NCBI GenBank assembly: GCA_010093685.1
Contig: MU006239.1
Location: 737,243 to 764,960 of the forward strand
DNA from: Ophiobolus disseminans
Lineage: Eukaryota > Ascomycota > Dothideomycetes > Pleosporales > Phaeosphaeriaceae
DNA: 27,718 nt
Direction: 5' to 3'
In this document: positions 19,250-27,718 of the stretch, piece after piece
How positions within the stretch are numbered: the stretch's first letter is position 1
Layout: each line of letters opens with the position of its first letter
Program-made: the position numbers and the translations under genes
Notes under the pieces: model-generated
The model's input: the letters and a program-made list of their open reading frames with translations, nothing else
Database searches by the model: none
What the model was told of the DNA's origin: nothing

Positions 19250-20110
19250 ATGCACTTCCTTTTTATTCTCCTTCTATGCACCCAATCTATCCTAGCAATG
19301 ACTAGTTTGGGCGATCCCTCTGACAAGTTAATCAGCACTCCTGCTAGCACCCGCTATACGGTAGAAGCAACCGATCACACTAAGACCGCTGAAACCCAAG
19401 CGCAGCTAAAGAACCTCTATGGCGACGACAACGTGGTCATCAAAGATGGCTACGACGGTGCGTCATGGACTATCACATCAGAAGGCGACGACATCACTAA
19501 AAACATTGAAGCCCTCGAGTCGGTTCGTCTGGTACACCGGGGTCGAGATCGTCGCCGACTAAGCCGCCGGGACGAGGAGGTTCACTACATTGTCTTCCCT
19601 AAGTTGCCTTATAGGAGCACTGACACCAAAGCCACCGAGGAGTTTTTACGATCCAAAATTCCATCTAGTTTAGAAATATATCACTTTAGCGAAAACGGGC
19701 ATATCACAGCTTGGTGGGGTCTAAGTCTAGATGCCGACGCAAAGAAGGCGGTCGAAAACTATAAGGGTGTGGGCCGTGTGATTGAAGATATTGGACTAAA
19801 TTACTTAAGAGCTCTCCCGCGTAGTGACGAGAAAGACACCCTTACGACCCCCATATTAACGGCGAGGCGAAGCGCGCTGGATGCGAGATCTGGCAAGTGG
19901 GAAAAGCAGGAGGCCGCCGACGACTCTCTGGTATATGTCAGCCAATTTGAGTAAGTATAGATCGAGTTACCTATAATGTTTTGAAGCTAATACGCTATTG
20001 ATAGAGGCATGGATGTGAAAGACAAGCACGACTATGTTTACATTCTAGATCCTAGTGAGGGCATATACGTCTACGTTATCGATTCGGGTGTCAACATAGA
20101 TGTTGAAAGT
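19250..20110 (+). pseudogene. Subtilisin-like serine protease (S8), 5' part, cut off by a hAT transposon
   Basis: Exon 1 (19250-19950) begins with a hydrophobic signal peptide of about 16 residues and a charged pro-region that contains RRRLSRR, a possible processing site. A 54-base intron follows (19951-20004, donor GTAAGT, branch-like GCTAAT, acceptor TAG). Exon 2 (20005-20110) joins in phase 2 and encodes YVYVIDSGVNID, the Asp motif of the Asp-His-Ser triad. A second donor GTAAGT follows at 20111. No His or Ser motif comes after it; transposon sequence begins within about 30-40 bases. The product would be a secreted endopeptidase if complete. Frame and codon use are clean, so the loss is due to the insertion. 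The 3' exons may lie beyond the nest, outside the window. Confidence 0.85.
19951..20004 (+). other. Intron 1 of the protease gene
   Basis: This 54-base intron has GTAAGT at the donor, GCTAATAC as a possible branch site and ATAG at the acceptor. Joining the exons keeps the frame into the catalytic Asp motif. Confidence 0.85.
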
Positions 20111-20169
20111 GTAAGTGCATGGCTTAGTGACTAGGATGGCAAACGCTTAGAGTCCGCAACAATTAATCC

Positions 20170-20294
20170 AGATTGTGAGATTGATCTTGTGAGATTGTCA
20201 GATTGAAGCTATAATCAAATCAAGAAGCTAGTCTTTAGATTAGTAGCTCAATCAATCAATCCGTAACATCTAGATTGCCAGATTGATGAGATTG
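20170..20294. repeat. Seven AGATTG subterminal repeats of the hAT element
   Basis: AGATTG occurs at 20170, 20178, 20192, 20200, 20272, 20280 and 20289, in two clusters with spacings of 8-14 bases. A TCAATCAATCAATC run lies between them. Subterminal arrays of short motifs are transposase-binding sites in other hAT elements. Confidence 0.65.
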
Positions 20295-20464
20295 TGCCGC
20301 TGCTGTAGGGGTGGAGGGTAATAGATAGATAAAGGATAGAGTTTCTCGTAATAGCGCGTCATAGCGCGTCCTGCTAAGTCGTATTACCTAGCGGAGCTCC
20401 TCTCACCCCTCTATCCTCCGCCTATATCTTTCGTTTTTAACAACGCGTTACAATACTTCCCTGA

Positions 20465-21998
20465 TCTCAAAAGAAGCGCAGCAGTGCACCTACAGTTGCT
20501 GCTGAAGCTGCTAAACGACTGCGCCTATCGCAGCGATCGCTGTCGCCCCGAGAAGCCCTAGCTAGCTAGGCCACTAAGTCGCCGTCTGAGCTAGCGTAGG
20601 AAACGCAATTTTTGGAGTCGCAACCTGAAGCTGAGATCGCCGCGCCTACTAAGGGCAGCCACGCTGGCACTAGATCAATAACAGACAACGCTAGCGCAGG
20701 CCGGTTAAGGTAGGAGACTAACGGGGCCAATTACTTTGATAGGATTAATTAGGAGCAGCTGAAGCATAACATAAAGCTAGTTAAGGCGCTAATAGGCAAG
20801 AAGAGTTAGATATATCAGCATGGCTATCGCGTTATTAAGCGGAGCAACCCAAAAAGCGTGTAGTTTGTATGCAGATACTGCTATTCTTACAAGGTCTTTA
20901 GTAGTAGCCTATACAATATAACGAGAGCGACGTCTGCAGCAGAAAATCACCTCTAGAAGGCTGCACGAGGCTATGGCCTGTCTAACGATCTCGACGCAAA
21001 AAGCAGCATCGCGTATAGGCAAGGTTAGCTATTGCTGCAGCAGGCGATCGACAGCGGCGTTAAACTATCCTAAGAAGCAGCTAATGTGTTTGGCTACTTT
21101 AACGTACAACAGTTTCGACTTGCCTTTGTTCTCTAGCTCGTTGACAACAATATGCTAATAGAAATAATTGCGCGGCAATTAACGCGCGATATAATCAAGT
21201 TCGCTAACCTAGAGGCAGAAGGCGCGTTGTAGCGAAGCTCTCGCAGTGTCGCAACGTACGCGATAAGGCTGTTTAAGTTGCTAAAGCTGCAGATAGTCTT
21301 AGCCCTGTCTGCAGCTGTAAGCAAAATACACATAAGTGTTAGCCCGTAGGGCCTTAGGGCTCTGCCCGAGGTGCCTCTTTATCTGATCTCAGCTTTCCCA
21401 CACGCTAGTCCTATAGAGGACTAGCGTAAAGACTCGCACAGATAGATTTCTCTCCTCTCAGTAGCATAACCTAGACAATGCACGATAATCTTATGTTCTC
21501 TTACCTAGTGATCTCTATGTGCCACTAACAATAAGCTTTAACGGCCAGACGACTAAGGGCGGGAAGCGCGGCTTCTTTAGGATCGTTGCCTATTTTGCTA
21601 CAGCAGGTAGTGCCGTACACGACTTGCCTATTAGCCTCCTACAGCTTACTAGCGCGCACACAGGCAAGATGAAAATACAATTCTGTATAACCTAGCTAAC
21701 TTCTATAGGCAAGGCTATTGCTGCTGTTGTTATCTAGACGCTAAGAGAGTTTAGCATTACGCCTAATTAATTAGGCTATTTATCCTTAACAACGCGTTAA
21801 ATAATAACACCGCAATTGCAGAAATTGCGCGCAATTACAGCGGCTTTAATCCTATACACTATTGTCTCCGCTGCAGCCCTTTTATATAATCAATCTTATT
21901 AGGCAAGCTCTGCTTTTTAGCAACAACAAGAACTCGTACAACAACGTTGTTGCAGAGTAGCTTAGAACTAAGGAGCTATACATGCGCGAGTGGCGCCG
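20465..21998 (+). pseudogene. hAT transposase remnant with BED finger, split by a solo LTR
   Basis: The frame runs from about 20465. A BED-type zinc finger near 20810-20960 contains IYQHGYRVIKR, FVCRYCYSYK (CxxC) and ENHL. It is followed by a helical region (VDNNMLIEII, LEAEGAL). The core then reads SKIHIS, interrupted at 21337-21530, and resumes as SFNGQTTKGGKRGFFRIVAYF and LPISLLQLTSAHTGKM. It ends near KELYMREWRR at 21998. The catalytic Asp of the FDGWT motif is Asn here (TTT AAC), a RIP-type G-to-A change. Frameshifts occur near 21785 and 21885, and there are many stops. The C-terminal dimerisation region is absent. The product would cut and paste its own DNA in the nucleus if intact; this copy cannot. 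Confidence 0.82.
21337..21530. mobile_element. Solo LTR (194 bp) inside the hAT transposase
   Basis: It begins TGTTAGCCCG and ends GCCACTAACA, flanked by ATAAG on both sides (21332-21336 and 21531-21535). Removing it plus one ATAAG restores the codons IHISFNG of the transposase. It has no similarity to the other LTRs here, so it is a fourth LTR family. It contains a perfect 11-bp hairpin (ACGCTAGTCCT, loop ATAG, 21402-21427). Orientation is unknown. A very short complete element is an alternative, but no internal repeat structure supports it. Confidence 0.88.
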
Positions 21999-22241
21999 TG
22001 TAAGGGGTTAAACCTTAGAAAGGAAATAGGCACGACTACATGCACTAGCCCTAGCCAAAAGGTAGGCACAAGTTAAATCAACGGTGTTCAACTTGCGTAG
22101 TCGATATTTATGCAGTATGAAGACATGTAAGGCGTGACTGTACGCAAGTTGAACACCGTTGATTTAACTTGTGCCTGCCTTTTAGCCGGGGCTAGTGCAT
22201 GTAGTCGTGCCTATTTCCTTTTTAAGGTTCAACCCCTTACA
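21999..22241. mobile_element. MITE-like foldback element with 101-bp arms
   Basis: The arms 21999-22099 and 22141-22241 are inverted copies with six mismatches, all transitions, around a 41-base loop. The outer ends are TGTAAGGGGTT / AACCCCTTACA. No clear target duplication is seen next to the outermost bases. A TA duplication would be possible if the true ends are AGGGGTT / AACCCCT. There is no coding capacity. It separates the hAT remnant from the pogo remnant, so it may alternatively be an end structure of the pogo element. Confidence 0.8.
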
Positions 22242-23462
22242 TTAGCGTAGCAGTTAGTACGCTAACGCGGAGGCACAAGGGTTGTTAGAGGCCTCTAGAC
22301 GCTTAGAAAGCTTATTAACAGAAACTTAACCTACAACAAGAGACTGCACTTGTACAATATATTAACGACCTCACTAAGAGAGCGCTGCCGCCTATAAGAA
22401 AGATAGTACAAAATTTTGCGTTGCATATAGCTGCAGAGCCTATAAGCGACTCGTAGGTAACGCGCTTTTTAGAGCAATAACGCGATTATCTTATCTTAAA
22501 ATAGACCTCTAGAATAGACGCTCTCCGCTACAAAGCCGATTCTAGAGTTAAATATAAGCTCTATTTTAACCTACTGCATGCTAAGATGAAATAGTACAAC
22601 GTACAACCTAAGCACACCTACAATATAGACAAAAAGGGCTTTATAATTAGTGTAACAAGCTGCGCAAAACACGTCTTTAGCTACTACCTTTAGGAGCAAA
22701 AACAGGTTACTGCGACGCTCTAAGATAGCTCTGAAAAGTAGATAACTCTTATAGCAACTGTCTGCGCAGATAGGATAACGCTGCCGCTAGCCCTTATCTA
22801 TGCCGCTGCATTAGGATTAATACAGTTGTTATAGGTAGCTAAGATTAAGGCTAGAAAGCATAGTGTCTTTGTAGCTTCATCTCTATCTAGGTAGAGCAAT
22901 AACAACGTTGGATTAGCCTAGTTAGAGTAGGTTTTTAACCGCAATACAAGGCAAAAAGCTCGCCGAGGTTGCAATTAGCATCTTCTTATACTTAATAGCT
23001 ATAGTAGTTATATTACAAAGGATTTTATTAACTACTACGACGCTTATAGTATACTACTAGCTGTCTTTCTACCTTATAGTACCTATACTTTGCAGCTACT
23101 TGATATTGTCCTCTTTAAACCTCTATCGACGGCGTACTCTACTAAGCTCACAAGCCACCTCTATCGCAGCTAAGGCCTAATACCTATTACTAAGAGCGAC
23201 TTTTTCCCACTATTCTAGAGGGCTTGGCAGTCGTCTATTACACTAGAGATTGTCCTTAAGGCCTTTAAGAGCACTAGTATATAGCCTATGGACCTGGAGG
23301 TTATATTGAAATGCTATACGGACGATACCTTAGCAGAGGGCGCACGGCCTACCTCTGTTACTAAGAGCGACTAGCGTTAGGTAGAGCGTCTCGTACGCTC
23401 TGCAGTGAGCGATTGGGGCGCAGATAAGTTAAAAAAGCTCTCCTAAATGCTGCACACACTAG
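22242..23462 (+). pseudogene. Pogo/Fot1-type transposase (DDE_1), both ends truncated
   Basis: The recognisable frame begins near 22320 (QKLNLQQETALVQYI, LTKRALPPIRK), the CENP-B-like DNA-binding region. SWVTRFLEQ-like and HTYNIDKKGF segments follow, the latter holding the first catalytic Asp. LILNSYSSY is the place of the second catalytic Asp, here Asn. TYTLQLLDIVLFKPL follows with the third Asp kept, then DFFPLFWRAW and VERLVRSAVSD near the C-terminus. Many Trp and Gln codons are TAG or TAA. The first helix-turn-helix is missing upstream, and the C-terminus is cut by the LTR of element F at 23463. It is inactive: nonsense codons, lost Asp and missing ends. Confidence 0.87.
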
Positions 23463-23657
23463 TGTCAGATTTAATAAGGTATTAAAACCTAATAATAGAT
23501 AAGATGAATTAATGATAATGTTCTGTTGTAGTGTTCCCTAGTTAAGTGCGGAGTTTAACTAGGTGTCAGGTCTAGTACTAGTGTGCCAAGGCGCCTGTGC
23601 CCGCCCCTCCTGTTTCTTTTAGTATTAGTAGCCTCACAGCACCCCTGATATCTAACA
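23463..23657 (-). repeat. Element F 3' LTR
   Basis: This 195-bp LTR begins TGTCAGATTTAATAAGG and ends GATATCTAACA on the plus strand. It is the inverted equivalent of the LTRs of A and E. It is followed by CACTCTCTTA (23658-23667), the complement of the polypurine tract. Confidence 0.92.
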
Positions 23658-23667
23658 CACTCTCTTA

Positions 23668-26600
23668 GCTTAGATGTATTTGCAAGCTAGTAACCTTAGG
23701 TGATAATAAGGTCCTTAAGTTTTGCTTAAAGTTCTTCTAATAGTGCCTCCTTAGTCACCTTGTGTAGTAATACCTTAACCAATCCAACTTGATAAAGGAA
23801 GTTTAGCCACTTATTGCCTAGCAACACCTTAGTGAAGCTATCTGCTATTATTTCCGATAATTAAATGTATTCTACAGTAATCTTTCCACTTGCAACTTCC
23901 TGTCTTATCTAGTAGTTGTAGATGTCTACATGCCTAAGCTTTGTTTAAAGCTTTAATATCTCTTTTGTAACTAGTATAATAGTCTGCATGTTATCGCAAT
24001 GAATTGTAATTGTGTTAGATAGAAGCTAGATTTAGAGCTCTTTAAGTAGGCGTGATGTGAAGAGAGCTTCCTTAGCTACTTAGAATAGAGCTAGGAGTTC
24101 TGCCTTAGTGGTGGATGTAGTAATAGTGTCTTGCTTGCTGGCTCTCTAGGCAATAAGGCTATTAAAGAGCTTAATTGCATAGCCTTAAGAGCTTTTCCTG
24201 TCTTGTGTGTTGTCTGCAAATAATGCATCACTAGCTACTTAAAGGGTGTCTTCTCCTCTAAGCTAAAGTGCTAGCTACCTTGTGTCTGATAGTTATAGAA
24301 GGACGCGGTCTGCGGCATCGTAATGCTCTTAGAAGGGGTTTAAGAGGAAGCGTGCTAAGCGTGAGGTAGCAAAAGCAATGTCTAGTCTAGTGGTGACTGC
24401 AGCAAAGAGTAGTGACCTAATTTTGCGTTAGTATCTGTTGATCTCAGCAGGTGTTAACAGTGAGTTTAAGAGCTTGAGTTCAATAGAACTTATAGGTATA
24501 TCATAGCGTAGCTTATGCTTATCTACTAGCCTGTAGATTTTGTCTATATAGGCAGCTTGTGAGAGATAGATAAGTCCTTCTATTCTGTCTCTAATCACCT
24601 CTACTCCTAGGAACCACTAGAGATCTTCTCCTCTAGTTATAGTATACTTGTCCTGTAGGAGTTAGATAGCTTGTTGTGCTTTCTTAGTCTTGTATTTAGC
24701 ATAGACTAGGATAATGTTATCTACATAAAAGAAGATAATAATGCTGTCCTTAATTATGCAGCAAGGCTCGTAAGGGACGCGTGTAAAGCTAAGGTCTTTA
24801 AGAGTTGTTGTAAACTCCTTCTACTAGAGCATAGGTAAGAGGCGCAATCCATACAAGGCCTTCTGAACCTTAAGGATAATACCTGTCTTCTAGTATCCTT
24901 TGGGCATTCTTATGTAGATTTCCCTATCTATAGTAGCATGAACAAATGCGTTTGTAATGTTATATTGCTTAAGTTCTAGGTTGTGCTTAGCTGCAATTGC
25001 TATAAGCATTCGAAATGATCTGCTAGCTAGGGTAGCTGCATAGGTGTCTTAGGAAGAGATCTGTCTCTGTTGGTCTCCTCTAACTACAAGGCGCGCCTTG
25101 CACTTAATAAATTAATAATCCTTATTAAACTTGTAGGTGTATACCCACATGCAGTCTAGGACCTAGTGACCTATTAGTCTAATTAAGGCATAGGATACTT
25201 CTCTCTATAATTCTATCTTTTGATAGCTTGTCAAATAGTTGCGTTCTGCTTCTTTAAACAGCTCTCCTATTAGGTATTCTTTAAGCTTAGTCTTATAAGT
25301 TAGTAGAGGTAGGAGCTAACTGCGGTGTAGCTTAATGCCTAAGGCAAGCAGCCTCTTTACCTTAGCCTTGTTAACTACTTCTTCTTTATGTTGGCTAATA
25401 TGTCCAGCCTAAGTTCCTGCTATAAAGGCAGCTGCCTATAGAATAGTCTTGGATAAGCATAACTGCGTTAATCCTGTTGCCTTGCTTAGGGTTAACAATG
25501 TAGCCAGCAATGCAGCAGGTAGTAGTAGTGATAGTGGAGGTGTTGGGTATATGCCTATAATCTTTCTCCCTATAATTTTCCTCTCTTAGTAATAGCTAGG
25601 TAGATCAGTCTCTTCTTAAGCTGTTGAGTCTTCAGTAGTGTTATCTTTAAAGAATAATTCAACCTCTAGATTGGTTTGTAGTGTTAGAAGCTCTATAGTC
25701 TTAATATAGGTTGCAATCTCTTCTAGTGTACTATGCATAAGGTTGTCTATTAGGTCCTTAGTTTTGCTATTAAATACTAAGTGCTTATTAAACACAACAT
25801 CACGTGTGCTAATAACCTTAGCTATAGATAGTATCTAGATGCGATAGATGTTAGATAATCTGTATCCAACTAGGTAGCCAACCTAAGCCTTTGGGTCTAG
25901 GCGTTAGAGGCGTAATTTCCCTCTGTAAGTATTATTAGTTATTGCAAAGGACTTGCATCTATATACTTTAAGATAAGTAAGGTTTAGTTTGCGGAGTTTA
26001 GTGACAATTCTATTAGAGAAAGCAATCCTAGTGAAGAAGGTCTTATATAGTGTCTTCTAGTTATTAGTGTAATTTAGCGTTCTGTTGTAGAGGTAAACTG
26101 CTGCTCTAGTGATTTCAGGCTACAGTTCCTAGGAGAGGTTAGTATCTAATCTCATAGCGCGTGCCTTCTTCTTGTTTACACCCCCTGAGCGTTCAGCACC
26201 TCTATTCTAGGCTTAAGTATTAGGAGCTAAAGGCTCAATGATAATCCCTTTAGAGTTGAGCTAGCGCTAAACTTGTAGTTTGACAGTGGTAATCTTATTA
26301 TCTGCTTTAATAATCTTAATAGTGATGTTGAAATAGATTCTAAGAAAGGTAAAGAAGATCCTAAGTTTGTTAATAATAGAATTAGCAGGTCTGTTGTCTG
26401 TGAAGTACATGTTCTATTAGAGTCTAGAGAACCTGCAGGTGATAAGCATTTAACTCTTCTTCTTAGTGATGCTCTAGTTCTTATAGGAGTAGAAGTTAAT
26501 AGCTAGTCTTTCTTCTAGTCCTAGGTCATTGTTGCGTGGTGTGCGGCGTATTTAGCGCTTAGCTTTAGCTTTGCTACATGAGTTGCACTCAACTGTAGTG

Positions 26601-27718
26601 ATGCCTTTAATGCGCACCCCCTTAGCTTGCTAAACAAGGTGCTTAATAGCTACTAGGCCTAGATAGCCTAAGCGCTTATGCTAGGTAATAGCTAAGGATC
26701 TTTGTAATGCTCTTAGTGTTCTTAAGTTTGTTGTGTAGAAGGCCGAGTTAATAGTTAAGTAGTGTTCTAACACCTATTAGCTATAAAGCTTAGTGAGCCT
26801 TCCTAGAATAGATCTATCTAGTCTCCTGAGTGTAGTGAATTTATGCTTGGTTTCCCACTATATGCCTAGCTACCTAAGGAGGCGGAATAATACTAGGTTG
26901 CATAGGATGTCTAGACAGATAGCAACATCATAAAGGATAAGCTTAGTTGTTCTGCTCTAATTAGTTAGGAATAGGTCTAGTGAACTATACCCTATAATCT
27001 AGAGTTAAGAGTTGCCTGCCTATATAAAGTCGCTAGGTGTACATAGTCTGTTGTTATAGGTGCGCTCTAGGTTGTTAGTGATGTAGCAGGTTAAGCCTAA
27101 GTCTAGAATAAAGGAGTGTTTCAAAGGGTAACCTTAATTGCCACTAACTTAGAATAAGGCCTTAGTAATTGCGGTGATTTGCCGACCTTCTAGTTATTGT
27201 TAATTGTTATCAGAGATATCCTAGATAATTAGTGTCTAGGAATCTGATCTCTTGATGTATAGAGTTTGAGACTTTAATCTACTCTTGCTCCTTAATGCTC
27301 CTTAAAGAACAGTGTTATGCTTGCGCTTGTATTCTATAAGAGTGCGCATAGTAGAGTTTAGCTTCTACTATTTAGGTGCTTAGTTATTATTAATATACTA
27401 GCAATCCTTAATGTCATAGACTTAGTCACATGCTAGGCACTTCTTACCTAAAGATGCCTTGTTACTAGCAGGTCTTTTGCTAGACTAAGAGAAGGATTAA
27501 TTGCTCTTTCTCTTTCTACTAGGGTTTCTTTCCCTATGTTTAGATAGCGCGCTGTTTTCTATAGCTTTAGAAGCGTCCTTCTAGCTATCCTAGGTGGTTG
27601 CACTACTATCAGCGAGAAATAAGAAGTTATTAGCTACAGCAATAAATGCCTGCTTTTTATTCACTAGTTTCAGCGGATAATTCAGGCTTATGTATTCCTA
27701 GAAGCGTTTTATTATCTC
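23668..27718 (-). pseudogene. Element F gag-pol remnant, heavily RIP-damaged
   Basis: Read on the minus strand, it follows the order of element B. Gag end is at 27.6-27.7 kb with IAVAN...FLFLAD, then protease, an integrase with the GGAERSGG region near 26.2 kb, RT, and RNase H near 24.2 kb with a DALFADN motif. The RT active site at 24716-24727 reads YVDN, one catalytic Asp having become Asn by a TpG-to-TpA change. Stops are frequent in all frames; no stop-free stretch of 60 or more codons remains. It is collinear with A over the shared parts. It cannot make protein. Confidence 0.88.

Larger units (their letters stand above)
20136..21998 (+). mobile_element. hAT-type DNA transposon, 5' portion, RIP-damaged
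   Basis: A terminal region with repeated AGATTG words leads into a transposase remnant. The left end probably lies near 20147 (TAGAGTCCGCAAC), but its target duplication cannot be confirmed because the right end is not visible. The element lies directly after exon 2 of the protease. It is broken internally by a solo LTR and ends, in the middle of the transposase, at the hairpin 21999-22241. Confidence 0.75.
23463..27718 (-). mobile_element. Copia element F, 3' part (runs out of the window)
   Basis: It is the same family as A and E. Its 3' LTR is on the left, and the coding region proceeds rightwards through RNase H, RT, integrase and protease to gag, which is cut by the window end. From the position of the gag motif shared with E, about 1 kb of gag, primer site and 5' LTR is missing, giving a full length near 5.25 kb. 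It inserted into the pogo transposase; the five bases before it are ACTAG, and the matching copy lies outside the window. Confidence 0.92.

Noticed and set aside
20111..20135. Intron 2 of the protease gene ending at TAG 20133-20135
   Set aside because: Only 25 bases, too short for a normal intron, and no protease coding follows; the donor is probably real but its acceptor has been lost or displaced.
1..27718. CRISPR array, bacterial operon, rRNA or complete tRNA gene
   Set aside because: No regularly spaced repeats, no operon structure, and no complete cloverleaf; the only tRNA-like stretches are anticodon-arm pieces at LTR edges, better explained as primer-binding sites.

Overview
The window looks like a repeat-rich stretch of a filamentous ascomycete (Pezizomycotina) genome. 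The evidence is Ty1/copia, hAT and pogo/Fot1-type transposons, short introns with GTAAGT donors, and dense C-to-T / G-to-A damage of the repeats in CpA/TpG context, as left by RIP (repeat-induced point mutation). No gene in the window looks intact. Species cannot be decided from sequence alone; Dothideomycetes would fit but is only a guess.

Layout. 1-8824: a heavily RIP-damaged copia element (A, + strand, 5' part outside the window), split twice in its reverse-transcriptase region. One insertion is a nearly complete copia element (B, - strand, 779-6111, 202-bp LTRs, target duplication AAGGC). The other is a short LTR element without coding capacity (G, 6222-7290, 141-bp LTRs, target duplication GCAGC). 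8825-8996: non-coding spacer with a GGTTGGGG-type hairpin. 8997-14710: a second copia family (D, + strand, 162-bp LTRs, target duplication ATATG, with one copy mutated to ATATA). 14768-15140: an inverted LTR pair formed when element E inserted into an opposite-facing LTR of its own family. 15141-16050: tRNA primer site and gag of E, lightly damaged, joined in frame to the 3' end of a host gene (16051-16539).

16540-20135: low-damage host-like DNA holding broken genes. These are a small relic of the D family (16641-16816), the start of a patatin-like phospholipase gene (17428-17639), a diverged tandem duplication (18321-about 18990), and the first two exons of a secreted subtilisin-like protease (19250-20110). 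The protease gene stops after its catalytic Asp, where a hAT transposon begins. 20136-27718: a nest. The hAT transposase is split by a 194-bp solo LTR (target duplication ATAAG). It is followed by a 243-bp long-arm hairpin (MITE-like) and a truncated pogo-type transposase. The latter is cut by copia element F (- strand, same family as A and E), which runs out of the window.

The parts do not form a working pathway. The window records successive transposon insertions and RIP. Its most unusual point is primer use: both copia lineages, and the non-autonomous element G, carry primer-binding sites complementary to tRNA anticodon loops (Lys-CUU for B/E, Ile-UAU for D/G) rather than tRNA 3' ends. This implies half-tRNA priming like that of Drosophila copia, with tRNAs other than initiator Met.
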